Shown in pieces: positions 6,661-14,894 of a stretch of 18,447 nt of DNA. Source of the stretch: an uncultured Prevotella sp. GTDB taxonomy: Bacteria; Bacteroidota; Bacteroidia; Bacteroidales; Bacteroidaceae. Below the pieces are notes generated by a model. The model made no database searches. It was not told the DNA's origin and was given only the letters and a program-made list of their open reading frames with translations. The position numbers and the translations under genes were made by a program. The DNA lies in NCBI GenBank assembly GCA_947095945.1, contig CAMUQM010000017.1:1-18447 (forward strand), in the 5' to 3' direction. Positions within the stretch are counted from its first letter, which is position 1. Every line of letters starts with the position of its first letter.

Positions 6661-8151
6661 TTATCTTTTGGTCAGTGTTCTGTCAACGGCATCAGCCCAA
6701 CCTGCTTTAGCTGCTTCGACAGTATCACTGTCAGCAATAGGTTCAAAGCAACGTTCAACCTGCCATTGGTTCTTAATATCGTTGATATTCTTCCAGAAAC
6801 CAACAGCCAGACCTGCAAGGTAAGCAGCACCTAAAGCGGTTGTCTCGGTGATACGTGGACGAACAACCTTAATGCCAAGAAGGTCTGCTTGAGTCTGCAT
6901 CAAAAGGTTATTGCGTGATGCACCACCATCGACTTTTAACTCAGTAAGCGAAGCATTCATATCCTTTGCCATTGCTTGAGCAATGTCGTAAGTCTGGAAA
7001 GCAATACCATCAAGGGCAGCACGGGCGATATGTGCACGTGTTGTTCCACGTGTGATACCGACAATCGTACCACGAGCATACTGGTCCCAGTAAGGAGCTG
7101 CAAGACCTGTTAAGGCAGGAACGAAGTAAACGCCACCACTGTCTGGCACGGTTGAGGCTAAGTCTTCTATCTCTGATGATGAGGTGATGAAGCCTAATCC
7201 ATCACGAAGCCATTGCACAACAGAGCCACCTACATAGATAGAACCTTCTAAAGCGTAGACAACCTGATTGCCAATCTTCCATGCAATAGTGGTCAGTAGG
7301 TTATTCTTAGACATAACTGGCTTGTTACCAGTATTCAGCATTACGAAGCAGCCAGTACCGTATGTATTCTTGATAGAGCCCGGCTCAATGCACATCTGAC
7401 CGAAGAGGGCTGCCTGCTGATCACCAGCAATACCAGAGATAGGCACTTCATGAGCGAAGATAGTTGTCTTGGTGTGACCATAAACCTCTGAACTTGATTT
7501 TACAGCAGGCATCATAGACATTGGAATATCAAGCAACTTCATCAGTTCCTCGTCCCATTTCAGGTCGTGAATATTGAAGAGCATGGTACGTGAAGCATTT
7601 GAAACGTCTGTTACGTGCACCTCACCACGAGTCAATCGCCATACCAACCATGAGTCAACGTTACCGAAGCGGAGCTTACCCATCTCGGCACGTTTGCGTG
7701 CGCCGGGAACGTTATCAAGAATCCACTTGATTTTTGTTCCGCTGAAATAAGCATCAATAATAAGACCAGTCTTCTCATGAATCTTGTCCGTCAAGCCCTG
7801 TGCCTTCAACTCATCACAGAACTCAGAAGTGCGGCGGTCCTGCCATACAATGGCGTTATAGATAGGTTCTTCGGTGTCAACATCCCAAACGATAGTGGTT
7901 TCGCGCTGGTTGGTAATACCAATACCTGCAATGTCAAGACCGTTAATATCAATGGAAGAGATAGCCTCAGCGATAACAGAAGCCTGCGAAGACCAGATTT
8001 CGTTTGGGTTATGCTCTACCCATCCCGGTTGTGGGAAATACTGTGTAAACTCTTTCTGTGCTACAGACTTTATTTGTCCGTTGTGGTCAAAGACGATGGC
8101 TCTTGAACTCGTTGTTCCTTGATCGAGGGCTAAGATGAATTTCTTCTCCAT
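6661..8151 (-). CDS. glpK: Glycerol kinase
   Basis: Phosphorylates glycerol with ATP to sn-glycerol-3-phosphate in the cytoplasm, trapping it in the cell. The 496-residue length is standard for FGGY-family glycerol kinases. The ATP-binding phosphate-1 motif DQGTTSSRAIVFD begins at D10. GITNQRETTIVWD and AIVWQDRRT follow, and the conserved C-terminal motif VDGGASRNNLLMQ begins at residue 407. The glpK start lies 65 bp beyond the glpC stop and its own stop is 36 bp before glpF. Its product feeds GlpABC encoded upstream in the same operon. Confidence 0.98.
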   Translation of the reverse strand: MEKKFILALDQGTTSSRAIVFDHNGQIKSVAQKEFTQYFPQPGWVEHNPNEIWSSQASVIAEAISSIDINGLDIAGIGITNQRETTIVWDVDTEEPIYNAIVWQDRRTSEFCDELKAQGLTDKIHEKTGLIIDAYFSGTKIKWILDNVPGARKRAEMGKLRFGNVDSWLVWRLTRGEVHVTDVSNASRTMLFNIHDLKWDEELMKLLDIPMSMMPAVKSSSEVYGHTKTTIFAHEVPISGIAGDQQAALFGQMCIEPGSIKNTYGTGCFVMLNTGNKPVMSKNNLLTTIAWKIGNQVVYALEGSIYVGGSVVQWLRDGLGFITSSSEIEDLASTVPDSGGVYFVPALTGLAAPYWDQYARGTIVGITRGTTRAHIARAALDGIAFQTYDIAQAMAKDMNASLTELKVDGGASRNNLLMQTQADLLGIKVVRPRITETTALGAAYLAGLAVGFWKNINDIKNQWQVERCFEPIADSDTVEAAKAGWADAVDRTLTKR

Positions 8152-8216
8152 ACTGGTTGTATTTTGTTAGGTTTTTATTTTGTTTTTATTTTATCGTTGT
8201 TATCAGTAGAATCTGC

Positions 8217-9473
8217 CTATTCTATGCTGTTTAACTTTCTTGTTTTCTCAACATCCAAGGCTTCGGCAAGGATAGAGATAGGGTTCTTTACGTCATATCC
8301 TGTTGACATTTCAATCTGCCATTTACAGGTTTCACAGTCGGTAGTAACGTAGTCTGGTTTTACTTCCTTTATCTGTTTGAAGACGCCAGAACCAATCTGC
8401 TGCGAGCGTTCATAGTTCTCTTTCTTAAATCCGTAAGTACCGCCAATACCGCAACACTGGGAATCGAGCATTGTAAGTTTCAGTCCCGGAATCATTTTCA
8501 GTAGCTCTGTACTATAGATAACCCAGCCCATCTTCTCCATGTGGCAAGCTGAATGGTAAGCTGCGTGCATCTTGAAGTCCTCGCGGAAAGCAAGCTTTAC
8601 GTCGCCACTTTCTATCAGACGATAGAGGAAGCGGGTAGCAAGTGTGATGTTTTCCTTCACATCATCGACCTTTATATCTAATAGATGCTCATATTCATCA
8701 CGCATGGTAAAGGTGCATGTAGAGCTTGTTGTGAGGACAATTCGGTTCTGCTTTGCTGCCTGACGAACAGAGTTAATGTTCACTTCTCCCTGCTTTCGCG
8801 CCTGATTACTTAGTCCGTTAGCAATCAATGCCACGCCACAACATTTCTCTTTTTCTAACAGGTGGACACCATAACCAACCGCATTCATAATCTTTACGAG
8901 ATCTTTGCCCAACTGTGGGAAGTTATAATTGACGTAACAGCCGTGGAAGTAGCTTACATGTTTCTTATAATTATCTTGTTGTTTGGCTGCATTACGCTTG
9001 AACCATGTTTCAAACTTCTGACTGCTATAGGCTGGGAAACTACGATGTTTGTCAACACCCATCACACTGTGGAGCACAGCTTTGACAGGCTTCAGTCCCA
9101 AGGTGGTGTTGACAATCGGTGCAACCATATTCGCCATCGTACCCACGAAGTCGGTATTTGCCAACATTCTATCACGCAGGATAGGTCCGTGTGTACTGTA
9201 TTTGATGCGTGAAGCCTGAATGATGTCAGCAATGCGAACACCTGAAGGACAGGCAACTTCACAACGTTTACAGTTCAGACACATCTTCAACGCATTGTCA
9301 AAGAACTTCTTGTCCTTGAGGCGGTAGCGTTCCAAATCAGGTCCTGAATGTTTCGGACCGGGGTACTCTGGCTCCACTGCAGACACAGGGCAGTAGGCTG
9401 TACAGATGGAACACTTTAAGCATTGTTCCAAGTTATTACCGCTGATATTCTTTAGTTGTATTCCTTCTGGCAT
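8217..9473 (-). CDS. glpC: Anaerobic glycerol-3-phosphate dehydrogenase subunit C
   Basis: GlpC is the iron-sulfur subunit thought to anchor the GlpAB dehydrogenase at the membrane and pass electrons to menaquinone. The 418-residue protein starts with two [4Fe-4S] ferredoxin motifs: C18, C21, C24, C28 in CLKCSICTAYC, and C65, C68, C71, C75 in CLNCKRCEVAC, each followed by proline or nearly so. Two CCG cysteine-rich domains follow, with the doublets at 211-212 (CCGVALI) and 340-341 (CCGIGG), as in heterodisulfide-reductase-type subunits. It begins only 4 bp after the glpB stop, so the two are tightly coupled. Confidence 0.96.
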   Translation of the reverse strand: MPEGIQLKNISGNNLEQCLKCSICTAYCPVSAVEPEYPGPKHSGPDLERYRLKDKKFFDNALKMCLNCKRCEVACPSGVRIADIIQASRIKYSTHGPILRDRMLANTDFVGTMANMVAPIVNTTLGLKPVKAVLHSVMGVDKHRSFPAYSSQKFETWFKRNAAKQQDNYKKHVSYFHGCYVNYNFPQLGKDLVKIMNAVGYGVHLLEKEKCCGVALIANGLSNQARKQGEVNINSVRQAAKQNRIVLTTSSTCTFTMRDEYEHLLDIKVDDVKENITLATRFLYRLIESGDVKLAFREDFKMHAAYHSACHMEKMGWVIYSTELLKMIPGLKLTMLDSQCCGIGGTYGFKKENYERSQQIGSGVFKQIKEVKPDYVTTDCETCKWQIEMSTGYDVKNPISILAEALDVEKTRKLNSIE

Positions 9474-9477
9474 GACC

Positions 9478-10728
9478 TTATTTCCTTTCTTTTATTGTTT
9501 CGGCTACCTGAAGGGCAGTCAAGAGTGAAACACCAGTACCATCAGCGCGTTTAATATTATTATGTCCGCTCAATAGGGAACCAATGACAAAGAGGTTGCT
9601 GATGGTCTTTCCGTCTTTTATAGCGTGGAAGTCTTTGTCTGTCTGCACACCATATTCCATGTAAGGTTGTGCACTGAACGCATCTTCCTTTGTCCATTCG
9701 CTTCGTGCTTCAGCAGCATCAATATCAAGATTGAAGGCTGGTTCGAATACGTGTTGATAATTACTCTGCAGTCCGTGGCTCATGAATGAACCTGAAGCGA
9801 GGATGAATTCGTCTGCATAAAGTGTCTCATCAGGGAGGTTTTCGGTTGTGATAGATACGAGGCGATTCCCTTCAAAGATACCACTATTAGCTGTGTCGCC
9901 CACCAATATCGTTCCACCTAAACGGCTGAAGAGTTGCTTCAAGAGGTGAGTAGTTCGAACGCCCGACACCGAAGGAGGAAGGGTTGCGAGAAACTCAATA
10001 GGATTCTTGACCATATTCTTTAGTTCGTTGAGGCTCTCATTATCGCTGAAACCCAAGACTGCAGGTAGCAAGAGTGCTTCTGCCTCTCCACTGATAGCAT
10101 TGATGCGGTCGGCAACTTTACACAAGGCGAGCTTGTCTGATAATACTTTGGCTATGTTGGTAGCGCGCATTTCAGTAGGACTTTTCCTCACACGGCTCAA
10201 CTCTTCGGTAGTAAAAGACTTTACTTGACAAGCTACTCCGCTCTTCTTAAGATTCGCAGCGATGAACGCTGTGGGTAAATCTAAGAAACCTTGGATATTC
10301 AAGAGTTCTACACTTTTCCAAGGGAGAGTGTCCTTTTGCTGGCTAATAGCATAGCCCTCTGTTGTCATCCATGCAGGTTTTGTGGTTCCTAATGGAGTGA
10401 AACGATAATGATTCTTTGTGCTATCGCCAGTCGTTTTTACGCCAGCTTCATTTAATAAAGCCTTTGCTTTATCGGCAAAGAGTCCGATTCTCTCAACTCC
10501 AATCTTCTTGTAAGGATGCTGGTCGTTTAGCATTGCAATTGCTTCCAACGGACGTTCAACAACCTTTCCATTGTAATCATAGCCAAGCAGGTCGAACGAA
10601 CCCGAATTGAAATGCAGACTGTTTTGTCCTGCTGACACAATACAAACGCGTTTGCCAGCGCTTGCCAGTGTGATACCAGCAGTGAGTCCGCTGAGTCCGC
10701 CACCTATTATGATAGTATCGTATCTCAT
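9478..10728 (-). CDS. glpB: Anaerobic glycerol-3-phosphate dehydrogenase subunit B
   Basis: The flavin-binding B subunit of the membrane-associated GlpABC complex that oxidises glycerol-3-phosphate to dihydroxyacetone phosphate under anaerobic conditions. The 416-residue protein opens with a Rossmann dinucleotide-binding motif, TIIIGGGLSGLTAGITLA at residues 5-22, followed by SGSFDLLG, typical of GlpB. A C-terminal FAD-contact segment, GTGVSLLTALQVAE, lies close to the end. It lies 116 bp downstream of glpA, the largest gap inside the operon, and 4 bp upstream of glpC. Confidence 0.95.
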   Translation of the reverse strand: MRYDTIIIGGGLSGLTAGITLASAGKRVCIVSAGQNSLHFNSGSFDLLGYDYNGKVVERPLEAIAMLNDQHPYKKIGVERIGLFADKAKALLNEAGVKTTGDSTKNHYRFTPLGTTKPAWMTTEGYAISQQKDTLPWKSVELLNIQGFLDLPTAFIAANLKKSGVACQVKSFTTEELSRVRKSPTEMRATNIAKVLSDKLALCKVADRINAISGEAEALLLPAVLGFSDNESLNELKNMVKNPIEFLATLPPSVSGVRTTHLLKQLFSRLGGTILVGDTANSGIFEGNRLVSITTENLPDETLYADEFILASGSFMSHGLQSNYQHVFEPAFNLDIDAAEARSEWTKEDAFSAQPYMEYGVQTDKDFHAIKDGKTISNLFVIGSLLSGHNNIKRADGTGVSLLTALQVAETIKERK

Positions 10729-10844
10729 TGTCGATTGTTTTTGATTGTGATAGATTGTTTAGAATCTTTGGGAATTCTATTGCTAATTGTGCGTTTATAT
10801 AATTTAGCCTAATATAGATTTCACTTTCTTTCAAAAGCCTGTTA
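10729..10844 (-). other. glpA-glpB intercistronic region with small hairpin
   Basis: The 116-bp gap is the largest spacer within the operon. It contains a small dyad, TAGAAT (10760-10765) and ATTCTA (10774-10779), with an 8-base loop. There is no U-run strong enough to call a terminator; it may be an RNA-processing or stability element. Confidence 0.35.
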
Positions 10845-12443
10845 TCAGTTGCTTAGTCCTAACAAGCCCTGATAGATAGCTGCAGTGAGCTGTGCTTCGT
10901 CAAGTGTGCTGCCCCAAGCAACTGGTTGCATACCTTTCCATCGTTCGTTGATGAACTCGTAGAGGTCGGTTAATGTCTTCTCTGCCTCATCTCCTGCATC
11001 ACACATTACACCAGCAGCACGACAAGCACAAAGTTCTCCTTGACAGGTTCCCATGCCCACTCGGGTACGGCGGCGCAGGTTGAGGAGGTCGTGGACGTGC
11101 AACTTTTCCATTGCATATTTTACTTCACCGACACTCACTTCCTCACATTCACAAACCAAGGAGCGGTCTTCTACGCTCTGTGTGGATATCTCTTGAACAC
11201 GATAGCCTTGTCTGCCTTTAGCCGCATTGTGCGCTGTTGAATATGTATGGTGTTTGCTATCTGTGTCTTTTCCTTCGCTTCCCGGAAGAGGGCGGTTAGC
11301 TGTTTGACAAACAGCTTCTATACCTAATTTCTTGCAAGCCAAGTCGGTTGCCACCTCAGCCATGAGTCGGTAGGTCATCATCTTACCACCTGTAATCGTG
11401 ATAAGTCCTGCCAATCCATCTCGTTTCTCATGGTCTAAGCAGATGATACCACGGCTGATACTGCGCCCTGATGGGTCATTATCGGCTGCAACAAGTGGTC
11501 GAACGCCAGCATAAGCACGTAGGATACGAGTTGTCGCAAGGCTCGGAGCAAGTTTTTCTCCCTCCTTTATCAATACGTCTACTTCTTCTTGTGTAATCTT
11601 CAAATTGTCTATCGTGTCGTATGATACACGATCACTCGTTGTTCCAATGACACATACCGCATCGTCTGGGACGAGGATGTCAGCATTAGCAGGCTTACGA
11701 CAACGGTTGATAACCATGTTGTTAACACGATGACCGAAGATAAGAAGCGTACCTTTAGCAGGGAACATATTAATCTTTACATCCGCCATCTTGACAATAT
11801 CATGTCCCCAGATACCGGCTGCATTGATAACGATACGACAGTGAACTTCGTTCTCTTCGCCTGTATGATTATTGCGGAGGCGAACGCCCTCCACACGACC
11901 ATTACTTAAAATGAGTCCTACCACCTGCTGATAGGTTAGAATTTCAGCACCATAGCGACGTGCATCAAGGATATTTGCCGTCGTGAGATGGAAAGGGTCA
12001 ACGGAAGCATCTGGCACTCGCACAGCGCCAATCAGGTCGGGATTGACCGATGGCTCTATGCGACGTGCTTCTTCTGGTGAAATAATGTTAGCACTTATGC
12101 CTGCTTTCTGGCAGGACTCTACGAATGTTTTCTGGTATTGTATGTCGTCTTCTGGCAGTGTAATAAACAGTCCATCAGTTGCTTCTATGCAATGATGAGC
12201 AATCCGACGGAGTATCATATTCTCTTTGATGCACTCGGAGGCTGACTCTGGGTCGGTCACTGCATAGCGTGCTCCACTATGGAGTAAGCCATGATTGCGA
12301 CCCGTGGCACCATTACTGAAGTCGTACTTCTCTACAAGAAGCACACGTAGTCCACGCATAGCACAGTCGCGTGCTGTACCAGCGCCTGTAACACCTCCAC
12401 CGATGATAATCACATCGTAATCCTTGTTTAATACTCTGCTCAT
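10845..12443 (-). CDS. glpA: Anaerobic glycerol-3-phosphate dehydrogenase subunit A
   Basis: The catalytic FAD subunit of the anaerobic glycerol-3-phosphate dehydrogenase. The protein has 532 residues. The FAD loop DVIIIGGGVTGAGTARDCA is at 10-28, and SNGATGRNHGLLHSGARYAV at 43-62 is typical of the GlpA/GlpD family. The C-terminus carries the BFD-like [2Fe-2S] domain of true GlpA, with C431 and C433 (CEC) and C467 and C472 (CQGELC). This domain separates it from aerobic GlpD. It is the first gene of the operon and has a clear promoter about 110 bp upstream with DeoR/GlpR-like dyads on both sides. Confidence 0.97.
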   Translation of the reverse strand: MSRVLNKDYDVIIIGGGVTGAGTARDCAMRGLRVLLVEKYDFSNGATGRNHGLLHSGARYAVTDPESASECIKENMILRRIAHHCIEATDGLFITLPEDDIQYQKTFVESCQKAGISANIISPEEARRIEPSVNPDLIGAVRVPDASVDPFHLTTANILDARRYGAEILTYQQVVGLILSNGRVEGVRLRNNHTGEENEVHCRIVINAAGIWGHDIVKMADVKINMFPAKGTLLIFGHRVNNMVINRCRKPANADILVPDDAVCVIGTTSDRVSYDTIDNLKITQEEVDVLIKEGEKLAPSLATTRILRAYAGVRPLVAADNDPSGRSISRGIICLDHEKRDGLAGLITITGGKMMTYRLMAEVATDLACKKLGIEAVCQTANRPLPGSEGKDTDSKHHTYSTAHNAAKGRQGYRVQEISTQSVEDRSLVCECEEVSVGEVKYAMEKLHVHDLLNLRRRTRVGMGTCQGELCACRAAGVMCDAGDEAEKTLTDLYEFINERWKGMQPVAWGSTLDEAQLTAAIYQGLLGLSN

Positions 12444-12484
12444 TGTATAGGTTATTCTAATCCGTCAAAAAGCTGTTCGCAATG

Positions 12485-12497
12485 TTTCGAAACGAAA
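12485..12497. promoter_or_regulatory. GlpR/DeoR-like operator in the glpA leader
   Basis: TTTCGAAACGAAA is a perfect inverted repeat (TTTCG-AAA-CGAAA). The flanks AATG (12481-12484) and CATT (12499-12502) extend the symmetry with one extra G. The overall form resembles E. coli GlpR operators (ATGTTCG...CGAACAT). It lies about 50 bp downstream of the predicted transcription start, a position suited to repression. No glpR is in the window. Confidence 0.55.
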
Positions 12498-12550
12498 GCA
12501 TTTTTAAATACTCTTGCTGTTTATCAAAATATTATTATTTCTTTTCGCAG

Positions 12551-12582
12551 CAAAGGTACGTAATTTATATGGAAAATTCAAA
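12551..12582 (-). promoter_or_regulatory. Promoter of the glpABCKF operon
   Basis: On the minus strand TACCTTTG (plus-strand CAAAGGTA, 12551-12558) is a perfect TAnnTTTG -7 box. TTTG (plus-strand CAAA, 12579-12582) is the -33 box, 20 bp away. The glpA leader would be roughly 100 nt. Confidence 0.8.
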
Positions 12583-12609
12583 ATTTCTTAACAATATTTA
12601 TACCTTCCC

Positions 12610-12644
12610 TTTCGTTTAGAAACAAAATCGCTTTCGTTTTATTA
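12610..12644. promoter_or_regulatory. Two further GlpR-like half-operators upstream of the glpA promoter
   Basis: TTTCGTTTAGAAA (12610-12622) has one mismatch from the dyad TTTCG-N3-CGAAA. TTTCGTTTTATTA (12632-12644) shares the left half. Their centres are 22 bp apart, about two helical turns, and both lie upstream of the -33 box. With the site at 12485-12497 they could support DNA looping by a DeoR-family repressor. Confidence 0.45.
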
Positions 12645-12919
12645 TCTTTTGGGGTGATTGTAACGATATTTTAGGTTCTTCCATTAAATGTATAGATTGG
12701 GAATAGAATAAAGATTTTATAATTACACGACATGACTATCTAAGATTAGATGGTCTTACAAGGGGGCAAGTACATGATAAAATGTAGAAAGGGCAAATAA
12801 AAACTATGCCTATCTATTATTATGTCTTTCCGCTTTTACAAACAACTTATTCCTATACCAACCGATGTTTGTAAATAATTTTCATTCAACTCAAAACCAA
12901 TACATGCTCTTTTAGCTTT

Positions 12920-13002
12920 GAAAAGACGCTTAATTGACTTGCAAAAGATGCTCTTTTGAGCTCAAACTAACGCCCTTTTGAAGTCCAATTAAGCACCTTT
13001 TC
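12920..13002. repeat. 83-bp nested imperfect palindrome
   Basis: The outer arm GAAAAG (12920-12925) pairs with CTTTTC (12997-13002). The main arm 12928-12947 (GCTTAATTGACTTGCAAAAG) pairs with 12975-12994 (CTTTTGAAGTCCAATTAAGC), with two single-base bulges. The centre holds the perfect 12-bp palindrome TTTGAGCTCAAA (12955-12966). All three levels share a centre near 12961. It is a strongly structured intergenic element that may be dispersed in related genomes. Confidence 0.75.
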
Positions 13003-13228
13003 TTGCACGACTTTATAACTAATTGATTTACTGTTGGTTGCAAACTTGCTTTTTATACGTGTTTTTCTGCTTTTTTTTAGGTGTTTTATATGAATTTATG
13101 TAATAATTTTTCAACATCTTATCTACAAATATTCGACGAATTAAAAAGAAATGGTTCTTAGTGTCGGAGAATGAATAAAATAGACTACCAAGACTGTCTT
13201 GCTTGTTTATTTGTTTTAGTATATCTTT

Positions 13229-13280
13229 GGTTCTTCATTAAAGCTATACGAAAAGTGGCTATGTGTTTAAGGGAAGAACC
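13229..13280. repeat. GGTTCTTC/GAAGAACC inverted repeat
   Basis: GGTTCTTC (13229-13236) pairs with GAAGAACC (13273-13280), extended by TTAAA/TTTAA inside. The left half, with its flank CATTAAA...TATA, recurs at 12674-12695 as a direct repeat. A TAnnTTTG-like TATCTTTG lies immediately before it (13222-13229), so a transcript starting here would carry the hairpin at its 5' end. Confidence 0.5.
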
Positions 13281-13343
13281 ATGTTTTAGGGGTACATATA
13301 CAAGCTTATCGGTTTGTATTAGTAGTATTTGAATAATAGTTTA

Positions 13344-13374
13344 TTTGTTACATATTATTTTTTTACTATCTTTG
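13344..13374 (+). promoter_or_regulatory. Promoter of the SPFH gene
   Basis: TTTG at 13344-13347 and TATCTTTG at 13367-13374 are separated by exactly 19 bp, a perfect Bacteroidota -33/-7 pair. It ends 49 bp before the upstream start codon of the SPFH gene. Confidence 0.85.
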
Positions 13375-13423
13375 CAATTATAAAGAACCATTTTTATAAT
13401 AGGTAATATAACTTCATGCTTAT

Positions 13424-14323
13424 ATGAGAAATAATTCACAGCGACCCAGCGAACAGTATTCTAATTTTAATCTTAAAGATTTCTTTAGTATGAATATCTC
13501 GAAAAAATTATTGATTCCTGCAGCCCTTGTAGCCTTTCTTTGTGCTATCGGTCTTGCTTTCTTCTCATTTGTGAACCCTCCATATGACCAAGAAGCAGCC
13601 TTGAAGATGAAACCAATCTTCTTTGGTAGTACGCGTGTTGCTGACGACCCAGTTAATTCAATCACACTGATAGCACCAACAACGACTGCCGTCTACTTCA
13701 ATATCTTACCACAGAAGATGCAGTTCCAGTTTGATGATTTGCTCTCAAATGATAATACTCCACTTGATGTTAATATGTATATGATTATTCAAGTGAAGAA
13801 AGGACAGACCCCTGACTTGTTGAGAAACTATGGAGAGAACTGGTTTGAGAACTTCATTGAACCTTATTTCCGCAATAAAGTACGTGAGTATGTATCCTCT
13901 TGTTCACCATTTGACTTGATGAGTAACCGTGAGGTGCTTGCTAAGTTTGATGACCGTATCAAGCAGTCTATGCGTCAATATGTTGCTTCTTTATCAAAAA
14001 AAGCAAACTTCCCTATTGACATTCAGCAGGTAATTACCGACCGTGTAATGCCTAACAAGGAGCAGTTGGAGGAAATGAACAAGACTGCTGCAAGTATTCA
14101 GGCTAAGCAGACACAGGAGAAACGTGCTGAGATGGAACTTGCACGTGCTAAGGCTGAGCGTAATAAGGCGGTGGCTGACAAGGCTTATATGACAGAGTTG
14201 AACCTCTCTCCATCACAGTTTATTCAGTTGCGTGCATGGGATGTTATTGAGAAGAAGAATGGTGCTAACATAGATGTTCTCTTCGGAGGTGGTGAAACTC
14301 CGATGTGGAATATCCGCAGATAA
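13424..14323 (+). CDS. Membrane-anchored SPFH/band-7 (prohibitin-like) protein
   Basis: The protein has one N-terminal hydrophobic anchor (about residues 28-50, KLLIPAALVAFLCAIGLAFF), then an SPFH/band-7 domain of about 160 residues. An alanine/lysine/glutamate-rich probable coiled coil follows at about 213-260 (EEMNKTAASIQAKQTQEKRA onward), ending in a short tail with QLRAWDVIEKKNGANIDVLF typical of prohibitin-like proteins. Such proteins form large oligomeric rings in membranes and organise or protect other membrane proteins such as proteases; the partner here is unknown. A second start at 13490 (MNISKKLLIP) would remove 22 polar residues and give a conventional anchor at the extreme N-terminus; I cannot decide between them. 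It has its own strong promoter and lies 46 bp before a small membrane-protein gene. Confidence 0.85.
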   Translation: MRNNSQRPSEQYSNFNLKDFFSMNISKKLLIPAALVAFLCAIGLAFFSFVNPPYDQEAALKMKPIFFGSTRVADDPVNSITLIAPTTTAVYFNILPQKMQFQFDDLLSNDNTPLDVNMYMIIQVKKGQTPDLLRNYGENWFENFIEPYFRNKVREYVSSCSPFDLMSNREVLAKFDDRIKQSMRQYVASLSKKANFPIDIQQVITDRVMPNKEQLEEMNKTAASIQAKQTQEKRAEMELARAKAERNKAVADKAYMTELNLSPSQFIQLRAWDVIEKKNGANIDVLFGGGETPMWNIRR

Positions 14324-14369
14324 ACAACTTTTTCACCGATTATATATAAGTAAGAACTCTCTTAGACCT

Positions 14370-14750
14370 ATGACAAAAGGTGAAACCTATCTTGTGGTCC
14401 TTTCCATTCTACTCTTTATATTGGTAGTTCTCTTCTTTGTTGCTCGGATTGCACTCAACCCTCCAAAGAGTATTATAAAGAGTTTTACGATAGTTGATGG
14501 CTACCTTTATGCCAGTTTCCAACAGGGACGTATAGCACTGATTAAGCCTCCTCGCCCTACCCGTATAAAAGATATCGTTAGGATAAAGCTAAATCAGACT
14601 ATATCAATCAATAACAACTTTGCTGTTGTCGTGGAAACAAAGAATGGAAAACGTGTCACAATCTTCATCGGTGGAACCTCTCCAAGGCGCGAACTTCAAC
14701 GGCTTCGAGAAGAGCTATTAGCAAATAAGTTTGATGGAGAAATCTATTGA
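14370..14750 (+). CDS. Small single-pass membrane protein next to the SPFH gene
   Basis: A 126-residue protein beginning MTKGETYLVV with one transmembrane helix at about residues 6-27 and a soluble region containing SFTIVDGYLYASFQQGRIAL and a basic, arginine-rich C-terminal part (SPRRELQRLREEL). The start at 14370 places the helix at the N-terminus; a longer in-frame start at 14274 would overlap the SPFH gene out of frame and is less likely. It follows the SPFH gene by 46 bp on the same strand with no terminator between them, so the two are probably co-transcribed. The soluble part looks like a small beta-rich fold, but I do not recognise the family. Confidence 0.7.
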   Translation: MTKGETYLVVLSILLFILVVLFFVARIALNPPKSIIKSFTIVDGYLYASFQQGRIALIKPPRPTRIKDIVRIKLNQTISINNNFAVVVETKNGKRVTIFIGGTSPRRELQRLREELLANKFDGEIY

Positions 14751-14850
14751 ATCACTCCCATCTATGATGAAAGTAGTGGGTTAACACTGTCTCTGTAGCA
14801 TTACAGTAAAGTGATGTATACCTTTCTTTTATAAGAAAAGTGTGCTTTAT

Positions 14851-14882
14851 GTGCGATTTATTTTCATGAAAATAAATCGCAC
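14851..14882. terminator. 32-bp perfect palindrome, likely bidirectional terminator
   Basis: The 16-base left arm (14851-14866, starting GTGCGATTTA) is the exact inverse of the right arm (14867-14882), with TTTTCATGAAAA at the centre and no spacer. It lies 12 bp beyond the zntA stop and about 100 bp beyond the plus-strand operon, so it separates two convergent units. Flanking T tracts are short on both strands. Confidence 0.65.
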
Positions 14883-14894
14883 TATAGCTTATTC

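Larger units (their letters stand above)
12660..13343. other. Long non-coding region rich in inverted repeats
   Basis: About 680 bp of AT-rich DNA between the glpA control region and the SPFH promoter have no credible ORF on either strand. It contains a 10-bp-arm dyad at 12734-12755 (GACTATCTAA / TTAGATGGTC), the 83-bp nested palindrome at 12920-13002, a T-rich stretch near 13050-13078, and a set of GGTTCTTC motifs in both orientations (12674, 13153, 13229, 13273, 13383). Confidence 0.65.

Noticed and set aside
14274..14369. Longer start of the small membrane protein.
   Set aside because: It would overlap the 3' end of the SPFH gene in a different frame, and the added 32 residues look like shadow translation.
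14793..14806. Small CTGTA-gcat-TACAG hairpin after the SPFH-linked gene.
   Set aside because: The 5-bp stem has no U-run and is too weak to call a terminator.
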